Source: Aquificaceae bacterium
Lineage (GTDB): Bacteria > Aquificota > Aquificia > Aquificales > Aquificaceae
Assembly: GCA_026414575.1 (NCBI GenBank)
Contig: JAOAIS010000021.1
Location: 1 to 48,283 of the forward strand
DNA length: 48,283 nucleotides
Direction: 5' to 3'
Made by a program: the position numbers and the translations under genes. A model generated the notes under the pieces. It was not told the origin of the DNA, ran no database searches, and saw only the letters and a list, made by a program, of their open reading frames with translations. This document shows, piece after piece, positions 41,707-48,283 of the stretch (the stretch's first letter is position 1; each line of letters starts with the position of its first letter).

Positions 41707-41778
41707 AGCCGGCGGTGGGACTTGAACCCACGACCTAGGCATTACGAGTGCCTCGCTCTGCCTCTGAGCTACGCCGGC
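41707..41778 (-). tRNA. tRNA-Thr (CGT), overlapping the pnp stop
   Basis: Minus-strand cloverleaf: acceptor GCCGGCG/CGCCGGC, D stem GCTC/GAGC, anticodon stem AGGCA/TGCCT around CTCGTAA (anticodon CGT), T arm GTGGG-TTCAAGT-CCCAC, discriminator U, CCA not encoded. The first ten bases of the tRNA are also the last codons of pnp: the reading frame runs GAG-CCG-GCG-TAG through the acceptor strand. dut begins 11 bases after the tRNA. The layout rpsO-pnp-tRNA-Thr-dut implies one precursor from which the tRNA must be cut. Confidence 0.95.
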
Positions 41779-43844
41779 TCTTTTATGCCCATGTTCGTTA
41801 GCTTAGCCCTTCCTTGCTCGTCAATCTCAACCACTTTTACCAAAATTTCATCACCAAGGCTAAACTTTGCCCTCACATCCTTTATGTAGCCTTCCATCTT
41901 GCTCACATGCAAAAGACCCACCTTGCCGGGCAGTATTTCCACAAAAACGCCGTAAGGCTCAACTCTGGTAATCTTTCCTTTGTAAACCTTGCCCACCTCC
42001 ACCTCCGCTATAAGGCTCTGTATTATCCTTTTAACCTCCTCTATTGCATCCTTTGAGTTTGAAGTTAGCGAGACCCTTCCACCTTCGTGAACCCAGACGG
42101 ACACGCCCATTTTGTCCCTGAACTCTTTTACATTCCTACCACCCGGTCCTATTACGGTCATAGCCTTGTCCTCTGGTATGGTTATGATTTCTATCTTTGG
42201 TGCGTGTGGTGATACTTCTTTTCTGGGTTCTGGCATCGCCTCCTTCATCTTCTGTAGTATGTAGAGTCTTCCTTCCCTTGCCTGATAGAGAGCGGTCTTC
42301 ATTATTTCCTTTTTAAGACCCTTTACCTTTATGTCCATCTGAATACTGGTTATTCCTTGCTCCGTGCCAGCCACCTTAAAGTCCATGTCGCCCAGTTGGT
42401 CTTCGTCACCCAGTATGTCAGAAAGCACCACATACCTTTCGCCTTCCATGATAAGACCCATGGCTATGCCCGCCACGTGCCCCTTTAGTGGAACGCCCGC
42501 ATCAAAGAGAGCCAGCGAGCCAGCACACACGGTAGCCATAGAAGTAGAGCCGTTAGACTCCAGTATGTTAGAGACCACCCTTATGATGTAAGGAAACTCG
42601 GTCTCAGGTGGTATGAGAGGTTCTATAGCCCTCTCTGCGAGAGCTCCATGTCCTATCTCCCTTCTCCTTGGTGCCCCCCAAGGTTTGGCTTCACCAGTGG
42701 AAAAGGGAGGAAAGTTGTAGTGTAGCATAAATCTTTTTGAGGTCTCACCCTCGTAGATGCTCTCCACCAACTGAGCCTCCTCTGGTGAGCCCAGGGTCGC
42801 AGTGGCAAAAGCCTGAGTTTGACCTCTGGTAAAGATAGCACTGCCGTGAGGTCTATCAAAGGGATGAACTTCTATGGTTATAGGTCTTATTTCCTTCGGC
42901 GTGCGACCATCTATGCGAATGCCCTCTTCCAAAACCCTTCTTCTCATTAGCTTGCTTATCAGCTTTTTGTAGTTGTAGCTTAGCTTAAAGTGGAGCTCTT
43001 CGGGTATTTGGTAGGTTTGTATAAGCTCCTTTATGAGGTTTGACTGGTAAGTTTTTCTCTCCCTCTTGTCCCCAATCTGAAAAGAATGCAGAATCTTCTC
43101 CGTGCAGAACTCTTCCAACTTCTGGCTTATGTCTTCTGGCAAGTCCATTGTCTCAAAACTTACCTTCTGCACCCCTACCCTTTCTCTGAGCTTTTCCTGA
43201 GCCCTTATAAGGTCTTGAATAGCCTCAAGACCGTAGTAGAGAGCCTCCGCCAGAGTATCCTCGTCCACCTCCTTTGCACCCCCTTCCACCATTACTATGG
43301 CATCTTTACTACCCGCCATCACAATCTCCAAGTCCGCCCTCTGCCTTTCTTCGTAAGTAGGGTTAGCCACGAACCTTCCCTCCACCCTACAGACCCTTAC
43401 ACCAGCAATAGGACCATCAAAGGGCACTCTTGAGATGTGAAGAGCTGCAGAAGCGCCAGTTATGGCAAGCACATCTGGGTCGTACCTGTCATCCGCAGAA
43501 AGGGTCAAGGCGGTTATCACCACTTCGTGGAAAAAGCCCTCTGGAAGCATGGGTCTTATGGGCCTGTCTATAACCCTTGAAACCAGTATCTCCCTGTCCG
43601 TGGGCTTTCCTTCCCTTTTTACAAAACCGCCGGGTATTTTACCCCAAGCAGAGGACTGCTCCCTATAGTCCACAGAAAGAGGCACAAAATCTATACCTTG
43701 AATTGGCTCTTCGGACATAACCACGGTTACAAGCACCGCAGTGTCCCCTTGGCGCACAACCACCGCACTATCGGATAGCTTTGCGTAATGACCTGTTTCT
43801 ATTGTTATCTCGGAGTCACCGAGTCTGGCAAATACCCTTTCCAT
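41769..43844 (-). CDS. pnp: Polyribonucleotide nucleotidyltransferase (PNPase)
   Basis: 691 residues. Two RNase PH domains flank an all-helical linker: the first (about 1-210) has DFVPLSVDYREQSSAWGKIPGGF and DRPIRPMLPEGF; the second (about 305-540) has RIDGRTPKEIRPI, MLHYNFPPFSTGE, RREIGHGALAERA, NGSTSMATVCAGSLALFDAGV and the catalytic Asp in GDEDQLGDMDFKVAGT. A KH domain (MTVIGPGGRNVKEF) and an S1 domain (GKVYKGKITRVEPYGVFVEILPGKVGLLHVSKM) end the protein. It degrades RNA 3-prime to 5-prime using phosphate. The ATG overlaps the rpsO stop (TAATG). The stop lies inside tRNA-Thr. Confidence 0.98.
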   Translation of the reverse strand: MERVFARLGDSEITIETGHYAKLSDSAVVVRQGDTAVLVTVVMSEEPIQGIDFVPLSVDYREQSSAWGKIPGGFVKREGKPTDREILVSRVIDRPIRPMLPEGFFHEVVITALTLSADDRYDPDVLAITGASAALHISRVPFDGPIAGVRVCRVEGRFVANPTYEERQRADLEIVMAGSKDAIVMVEGGAKEVDEDTLAEALYYGLEAIQDLIRAQEKLRERVGVQKVSFETMDLPEDISQKLEEFCTEKILHSFQIGDKRERKTYQSNLIKELIQTYQIPEELHFKLSYNYKKLISKLMRRRVLEEGIRIDGRTPKEIRPITIEVHPFDRPHGSAIFTRGQTQAFATATLGSPEEAQLVESIYEGETSKRFMLHYNFPPFSTGEAKPWGAPRRREIGHGALAERAIEPLIPPETEFPYIIRVVSNILESNGSTSMATVCAGSLALFDAGVPLKGHVAGIAMGLIMEGERYVVLSDILGDEDQLGDMDFKVAGTEQGITSIQMDIKVKGLKKEIMKTALYQAREGRLYILQKMKEAMPEPRKEVSPHAPKIEIITIPEDKAMTVIGPGGRNVKEFRDKMGVSVWVHEGGRVSLTSNSKDAIEEVKRIIQSLIAEVEVGKVYKGKITRVEPYGVFVEILPGKVGLLHVSKMEGYIKDVRAKFSLGDEILVKVVEIDEQGRAKLTNMGIKEPA

Positions 43845-44116
43845 TACCTTACCTTCAGTCCAAGCTTTTCTACAACCTCCAGATACCTCCTGTAGTTCCT
43901 ATCCTTGAGATACTCAAGATGTCTTCTCCGGGCATGGATCAGAGCTATAAGTCCACGCCTTGAGTGCACATCCTTTTTGTGTTTTTTAAGGTGTTCGGTA
44001 AGCTTGTTGATGCGTTCGGTGAGTATAGCTATCTGGACTTCCGGCGAGCCTGTATCGCCTTCGTGTCTTTGGAAGCTGCTTATTATCTCCTTCTTGAGAG
44101 CCTTAGGTAACGCCAT
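43844..44116 (-). CDS. rpsO: Ribosomal protein S15
   Basis: 90 residues from the ATG at 44116, with ribosome site AGGAGG nine bases upstream; the track start eight codons earlier is rejected because it includes that site. The sequence is a typical S15: [58 protein letters not shown]15 binds 16S rRNA early in 30S assembly. The rpsO-pnp order is conserved widely. It lies 40 bp downstream of the acidic 101-residue gene and overlaps pnp by one base. Confidence 0.98.
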   Translation of the reverse strand: MALPKALKKEIISSFQRHEGDTGSPEVQIAILTERINKLTEHLKKHKKDVHSRRGLIALIHARRRHLEYLKDRNYRRYLEVVEKLGLKVR

Positions 44117-44156
44117 TCCTTTTCCTCCTGAGTTTTTCAAAATAAATTATTATACA

Positions 44157-44462
44157 TCAACCACCGCCGTAAAGGCTTTGGTCTATTTCCATAAGAAACT
44201 CTTCCACCATATCCGTTATCAACTTTGCAGTTTCTTGGGTAGGTTTGTCAAAGTAATACTCAAAAAGCTCTATTTTTCTTTCATATTCATGTTCTTCGTC
44301 CGCATAATACTTAAGAAGTATATAAGGCACCCTTAAGGATGGGTCAAAATCCTCATCCTCTGGAGTTTTAAGCTCATAATCTATGTCAATACCGCTAATG
44401 GTGCTGTCTAAGACATTCATAAGCTCATCTATTCTTGCTTTGTAATTTCTCCAGTCTTTCAT
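44157..44462 (-). CDS. Uncharacterised acidic 101-residue protein
   Basis: Not recognised. The protein is helical and strongly acidic (TPEDEDFDPSLR, DEEHEYERKIELFEYYFDKP) with no cysteine, no signal and no membrane segment, so it is probably cytosolic. It ends in a GGG tail. It heads the operon with rpsO, pnp, tRNA-Thr and dut, and is divergent from rnr (RNase R) across a gap of only 16 bp with a TAAAAT box 8 bases before its ATG. The placement between two RNA-processing genes hints at an RNA or ribosome connection, but that is only context. Size and codon use look like a real gene. Confidence 0.75.
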   Translation of the reverse strand: MKDWRNYKARIDELMNVLDSTISGIDIDYELKTPEDEDFDPSLRVPYILLKYYADEEHEYERKIELFEYYFDKPTQETAKLITDMVEEFLMEIDQSLYGGG

Positions 44463-44466
44463 GTTT

Positions 44467-44476
44467 TAATATTTTA
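44467..44476. promoter_or_regulatory. Overlapping -10 boxes in the 16-bp gap to rnr
   Basis: TAATAT (plus, 44467-44472) ends 6 bases before the rnr ATG, and TAAAAT (minus, 44476-44471) ends 8 bases before the ATG of the acidic protein. The boxes overlap. The rnr message would start at or next to its ATG. Confidence 0.5.
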
Positions 44477-44478
44477 CA

Positions 44479-46563
44479 ATGGAAGGGGGTTCACTGGAAG
44501 ACCTAATTTTGCAAACACTAAAGGGTAGTAAAAAGCCTTTAACCTTTGAAGAGATAGCGCGAAGGCTAAACCTTGACAACAAGGACAAAAAGCTTCTCAA
44601 AAAACTTCTCAGGAATCTAAGGAAAGCGGGCAAGCTCCATGTGGAAAGGGGCAGATATTCTATTGGAGAGGAAGAGTTTGTAAGCGGTAGAGTGGTGCCA
44701 TACCCTGCAGGCTTTGGCTTCTTAGAGGTGGGCGAGGGTAAGAAGGACATATACATACCTCCCTTTGAGATGGTTAGGTTGATGGCTGGGGACTTAGTTA
44801 AGGCAAGGGTTGTGGAGTACAAGGGCAAGAAGGAAGTCAGAATTGTAAAGGTGCTAAAAAGAGCTCACAAGGAGATAGTGTGTAGAATTCAAAAGAGGGA
44901 GGGGTCATGCCTTGGCATCCCCGTGGATAAAAACCAGCACCAGACACTAATGCTTGAAGCTGGCGCCTGCGAGGGGTTAAAGGATGGAACCCTTGTAGTT
45001 GCGGAGATAAAAAAATTCCCTTCCAAAGAGCATCCTGCGGTTTGCAGGATTAGGGAAGTGCTTGGTCATCCAGAGGAAAAGAACCTTACCATAGAGATGC
45101 TCATAAGAAAGTACAGCTTGCCTACCACTTACCCACCCGAAGTTCTTAAGGAGGTAAAGGATATAAGCTTTGACTGCAGAAGGGAGCTAAAATCAAGAAG
45201 GGACCTAAGAGACCAGCTATGCTTTACCATAGACCCCGAGAGGGCGAAGGATTTCGACGATGCTATTGCCATACAGAAAACCTCTGAAGGCTACAGACTC
45301 TGGGTTCATATTGCGGATGTATCGCATTTTGTGGAAGAAAACTCTGCGCTGGATAAGGAAGCCTTCAAAAGAGGTTTTACCTTTTACCTACCCGACAGGG
45401 CACTTCATATGCTTCCAGAAAAACTCTCTGCCGACTTTTGCAGTCTAAAGCCAGGAGAGGAAAGGCTTGCCTTTACCTGTGAAATGTTTTTTGACCATAG
45501 GGGAAGGCTTTTGGAATACGACATATACGAGAGCATCATAAGGAGTAAGGCAAGACTTACTTACAATGAAGCCCTGAGACTTATAGTGGGCGACCCAGCC
45601 CTTGAGGCAAAGTATGGAGAGCTTGTAGAACATCTAAGGGTCATGGAGGACCTTTACAGGATACTCTCAAAGATGCGATGGGAAAGGGGTAGTATAGATT
45701 TTGACCTGCCCGAGGCTGAGCTTATCGTGGATGAGTATGGCGAGCCTGTGGCGGTTGTGCCTTACGAGAGATATGTTGCCCACAGGATAATTGAGCAGTT
45801 TATGGTTTCTGCAAACGAGACGGTGGCTATGCACTTGCAAAATTTAGGATACCCCTGTCTATACAGGGTTCATGATAGACCAGACCCCGAAAGGGCAGAG
45901 AATCTTTTGGAGATACTCTCAGGACTTGGCTACAGGGTGAAAAGACAAAGCCTTAGCCCAAGGTTCTTCCAGAAAATCATAGAGGACTTTGAGGGAAGGC
46001 CTGAGGAAAACCTTGTGAGATTTTTGACTCTACGCTCCATGAAAAGGGCCCACTATTCACCCCACAATGTGGGACACTTTGGGCTTGCATCGGAGCATTA
46101 TACTCACTTTACCTCGCCCATAAGAAGGTATGCGGACCTCATAGTCCATAGACTACTAAAAAGGGCCATAAGGGGAGAAGACATAGATTATGACAAGACC
46201 CTTTCTTACCTTGAGATGGCAGGCATGCACCTTTCACAACGGGAGAGGCTTGCGGAAGAGGTAGAAAGAGAAGCTATAGAGAGGCTAAAGGCTCGCTTCA
46301 TGAGGTCACACATTGGGGAGGAGTTTGAGGGCTTAATAACTGGCGTTGTTGCCTTTGGACTCTTTGTAGAGATTCAGGAATACCTGGTGGAGGGTCTCGT
46401 GAGCATAAGCACCATGAAGGAGGACCAGTATGTTTATGATGAGCCAGCTCATAGGCTGGTTGGTGTTAGTACTGGTAAGGTTTTCAGGCTCGGCGACAAG
46501 GTAAAGGTAAAGGTAGTGGCTGTTGATGAAGAAAGGGCAAGGCTAGAGCTTGTCCTAATCTAA
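44479..46563 (+). CDS. rnr: Ribonuclease R
   Basis: 694 residues. An N-terminal winged-helix part (LTFEEIARRLNLDNKDKKLLKKLLRNLRKAGKL) is followed by cold-shock domains (GRVVPYPAGFGFLEVGEGKKDIYIPP), the RNB catalytic domain (about 225-580, with FTIDPERAKDFDDAIAI carrying the metal Asp residues and HFTSPIRRYADLIVHRLL) and a C-terminal S1 domain (GEEFEGLITGVVAFGLFVEI). It is a processive 3-prime exonuclease that degrades structured RNA. There is a GGAAGGGGG run only after the ATG and no ribosome site before it, in line with a leaderless start. Its stop overlaps the convergent flgI stop by four bases. Confidence 0.97.
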   Translation: MEGGSLEDLILQTLKGSKKPLTFEEIARRLNLDNKDKKLLKKLLRNLRKAGKLHVERGRYSIGEEEFVSGRVVPYPAGFGFLEVGEGKKDIYIPPFEMVRLMAGDLVKARVVEYKGKKEVRIVKVLKRAHKEIVCRIQKREGSCLGIPVDKNQHQTLMLEAGACEGLKDGTLVVAEIKKFPSKEHPAVCRIREVLGHPEEKNLTIEMLIRKYSLPTTYPPEVLKEVKDISFDCRRELKSRRDLRDQLCFTIDPERAKDFDDAIAIQKTSEGYRLWVHIADVSHFVEENSALDKEAFKRGFTFYLPDRALHMLPEKLSADFCSLKPGEERLAFTCEMFFDHRGRLLEYDIYESIIRSKARLTYNEALRLIVGDPALEAKYGELVEHLRVMEDLYRILSKMRWERGSIDFDLPEAELIVDEYGEPVAVVPYERYVAHRIIEQFMVSANETVAMHLQNLGYPCLYRVHDRPDPERAENLLEILSGLGYRVKRQSLSPRFFQKIIEDFEGRPEENLVRFLTLRSMKRAHYSPHNVGHFGLASEHYTHFTSPIRRYADLIVHRLLKRAIRGEDIDYDKTLSYLEMAGMHLSQRERLAEEVEREAIERLKARFMRSHIGEEFEGLITGVVAFGLFVEIQEYLVEGLVSISTMKEDQYVYDEPAHRLVGVSTGKVFRLGDKVKVKVVAVDEERARLELVLI

Positions 46564-47645
46564 ATGACCTCAAGCTTTGCTCTGAGCGCGCCAGCCGCCT
46601 TTATCGCCTGCAACACCGATATGATTTCCCTTGGCGTAGCACCTATTTTGTTTAAAGACTCAACCAGTTGGGACACGGTAGCACCGCGTATCTGAAGAAT
46701 TCTTGCCTCCTTTTCCTCTACTTTTAACTCTGTCCGAGGGACCACTTTTGTTTCTCCGGGGGATAAGGGTGGTGGCTGTACCACCTCTGGGGTTTCCCTT
46801 ATTGTTACCGTAAGGCTGCCTACCGCTACAGAAACTGGGTTTATTGTAACATCACCACCAAAAAGCACAATCCCAGACCGGCTGTCCACAACAACCCTTG
46901 CCACAGATGGCACATCTATTCTTGTATCTTCTACCCTTGCCAAGAATTCCACCGGGTTCATGCCCTCTGGCTTTCTAAGTCTTATGGTGCTACCGTCTAT
47001 AGCTGTAGCAATCTGCGCGCCAAACTCGGCGTTTATCCTGTCTTGAATGAGCTTGGCAAGGGAGAAGCTGGGATTATCCAAATAAAGGCTTATCTCGTTG
47101 GATGTGGTTTGGAGGGGTAGCTCCCTTTCCACGACGCCCCCATCGGGTATCCTACCCACGGTGGGTGTGTTCTTTGTCTGTTGGGCACCTCTTCCACGAG
47201 CCTCGTATCCACCTATGAGAATCTGACCCTGAGCAAGTGCATAGACCTCGCCGTCTGGACCCCTCAAAGGCGTAAGAAGTAGTGCCCCTCCCTCGAGGCT
47301 CTTTGCATCCCCTATGGAAGAAACTTCCACATCCACTTTCATTCCCGGTTTTGCATAGGGCGGTAGCTTGGCGGTCACCATAACCGCGGCCACATTTTTG
47401 GTTGTCATCCTTCTTGGGTCTACAACTATGCCCATCCTGTTTAGCATGTTAGCAATGCTCCTTATGGTGAAAAGGGTGCTCTTTCCATCCCCAGTGCCCT
47501 TAAGACCCACCACAAGACCGTAGCCCACGAGGTAGTTGCTTCTGCCTCCTTCTACGGTTGTCACATCACCTACGCGGGTTGCAAAGCTAAAGGAAAAGAG
47601 CAGTATCAGAAGGGCAATACCTTTGCAAGTATTCTTGCCAACCAT
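46560..47645 (-). CDS. flgI: Flagellar P-ring protein FlgI
   Basis: 361 residues, standard length. A signal peptide (KGIALLILLFSFSFA) precedes the family start TRVGDVTTVEGGRSNYLVGYGLVVGLKGTGDG. Other segments: MLNRMGIVVDPRRMTTKNVAAVMVTAKLPPYAKPGMKVDVEVSSIGDAKSLEGGALLLTPL and the end VSQLVESLNKIGATPREIISVLQAIKAAGAL. FlgI forms the periplasmic P ring around the flagellar rod at the peptidoglycan. The ATG overlaps the end of flgH by 40 bp, with GGAGG nine bases upstream inside flgH. flgA and the rod genes are not in the window. Confidence 0.97.
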   Translation of the reverse strand: MVGKNTCKGIALLILLFSFSFATRVGDVTTVEGGRSNYLVGYGLVVGLKGTGDGKSTLFTIRSIANMLNRMGIVVDPRRMTTKNVAAVMVTAKLPPYAKPGMKVDVEVSSIGDAKSLEGGALLLTPLRGPDGEVYALAQGQILIGGYEARGRGAQQTKNTPTVGRIPDGGVVERELPLQTTSNEISLYLDNPSFSLAKLIQDRINAEFGAQIATAIDGSTIRLRKPEGMNPVEFLARVEDTRIDVPSVARVVVDSRSGIVLFGGDVTINPVSVAVGSLTVTIRETPEVVQPPPLSPGETKVVPRTELKVEEKEARILQIRGATVSQLVESLNKIGATPREIISVLQAIKAAGALRAKLEVI

Positions 47646-48268
47646 CCGGGACTACCTCCATCCGCAAGAAAACCCTTACCATCTATGAAAACCTCAAGGT
47701 TTGCTATTTTGTCGCTGGTGACAGTGTTGGTACTGTCAATGTCCTCGGGTCTCACTATGCCTCTAAGGACCACCTCCCTCTGGGCGTTGTTCATTATTAT
47801 GTTTTTCCTTGCTTCTACAAGCATAGTGCCGTTCTGGTAAATTCGCATTACTCTACCTGCTAACCTTGTTGTTAGTGTGCCGGTTTGTTGAAGTTTGCCA
47901 GAGCCTGCCGTGTTAAGCTGGCCAGAGCCCCTGCCTCCTATGTCTGCGAGGGTGTTGGGAGAAAGACCAAAGAAGGAGCTTATGCTTTGTTGGAAAGCTG
48001 ATGACCTTTGGGTCTGGGAAGACACACTCTCCACCGCATTTATGCTCTCCACCACCTGAAGGAACAATATGTCACCAACCCTGCTTGCCCTTCTCTCCGA
48101 GTATAGGTCCTGAAATCCATTTTTTGGCATGAGGCTTCCCCTGGAGGCATACTCAAGTCTGTCTTCTGTAGAAGGATATGGGTTTTTTCTTTCATACTCC
48201 TCTAAGGTACTTACCTTCGGACCGCAGGAAAATATTAAAAAAGTTAAAAGAACAACCAACCTCCCCAT
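47606..48268 (-). CDS. flgH: Flagellar L-ring lipoprotein FlgH
   Basis: 220 residues. A short lipoprotein signal (GRLVVLLTFLIFSCG) with Cys15 as the lipid site is followed by the FlgH pattern: SRGSLMPKNGFQDLYSERRASRVGDILFLQVVESINA, QLNTAGSGKLQQTGTLTTRLAGRVMRIYQNGTMLVEARKNIIMNNAQREVVLRGIVRPEDID and SDKIANLEVFIDGKG. It builds the outer-membrane L ring, so the cell has a Gram-negative type flagellum. It is upstream of and overlaps flgI; the promoter would lie beyond the right edge of the window. Confidence 0.97.
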   Translation of the reverse strand: MGRLVVLLTFLIFSCGPKVSTLEEYERKNPYPSTEDRLEYASRGSLMPKNGFQDLYSERRASRVGDILFLQVVESINAVESVSSQTQRSSAFQQSISSFFGLSPNTLADIGGRGSGQLNTAGSGKLQQTGTLTTRLAGRVMRIYQNGTMLVEARKNIIMNNAQREVVLRGIVRPEDIDSTNTVTSDKIANLEVFIDGKGFLADGGSPGWLARILAKVLPF

Positions 48269-48283
48269 TGTTCTTTAATTTAA

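Overview
The window comes from a thermophilic member of the Aquificaceae (Hydrogenobacter / Thermocrinis / Aquifex relatives). The reasons are the family resemblance of almost every protein to Aquifex orthologues (for example a 359-residue MraY of the Aquifex type), an ATP-dependent DNA ligase in an otherwise bacterial gene set, a cluster of reductive TCA cycle genes that includes a probable citryl-CoA synthetase small subunit, very tight gene packing with many ATGA overlaps, and charged, Glu/Lys/Arg-rich proteins. The genus call is inference; there is no rRNA in the window.

Layout. 1-2.3 kb: tail of a DUF815-type ATPase, a secreted Excalibur-type cysteine-rich peptide and the ATP-dependent DNA ligase. 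2.3-6.7 kb: tRNA-Met, ppx, tRNA-Ser, and an operon accD-scpA-hisIE-nfeD read leftwards. 6.7-12 kb: cysS-folD rightwards meets nadE-argD leftwards. 12.5-15.1 kb: hfq-hflX-purA. 15.1-15.8 kb: a gene-free stretch holding decayed repeat copies. 15.9-17.5 kb: uvrC. 17.6-21.8 kb: a carbon-cycle operon: aconitase, an unknown 107-residue protein, malate dehydrogenase, class I fumarase alpha and a 32-residue membrane peptide missed by the ORF track; the probable citryl-CoA synthetase small subunit converges on it. 23.0-28 kb: pgl, then a badly decayed membrane protein with a nitrate/nitrite-sensing (NIT) domain and a GGDEF domain, an NtrC-type regulator and guaB. 28.1-29.0 kb: an IS5-like element with a frameshifted transposase. 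29.3-35.5 kb: tRNA-Asp, a pterin dehydratase, a PerR-like regulator, a DUF192 protein, mraY, an RNA methyltransferase, a GT9 glycosyltransferase, yraN, hldA-type kinase and lysC. 35.5-38.7 kb: a transposase fragment, a consensus promoter with a structured, C-rich leader or small RNA, sfsA, pncA, and a field of decayed repeats with a small two-gene module. 38.7-41 kb: queA and a CPA2 antiporter. 41.2-44.5 kb: leftward operon (101-residue acidic protein)-rpsO-pnp-tRNA-Thr-dut. 44.5-48.3 kb: rnr, flgI and flgH.

How it fits together. The core is housekeeping: nucleotide, cofactor, cell wall and lipid synthesis, RNA turnover (rpsO-pnp, rnr, hfq) and the carbon-fixation enzymes of a chemolithoautotroph. 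NadE and PncA both serve NAD supply; AccD supplies malonyl-CoA; HldA and GT9 point to an LPS outer membrane; FlgH/FlgI point to a Gram-negative flagellum.

Most unusual signals: (1) a consensus sigma70 promoter at 36.05 kb followed by about 85 nt with two strong hairpins and a CCUCC-rich loop; (2) the pnp stop codon lying inside the tRNA-Thr gene downstream; (3) divergent gene pairs only 16-37 bp apart sharing AT-rich -10 boxes, some apparently leaderless; (4) the decayed NIT-GGDEF sensor; (5) tiny uncharacterised proteins embedded in the carbon-cycle operon; (6) dispersed, decayed copies of a small two-gene module. All calls come from reading the sequence; no database search was run.
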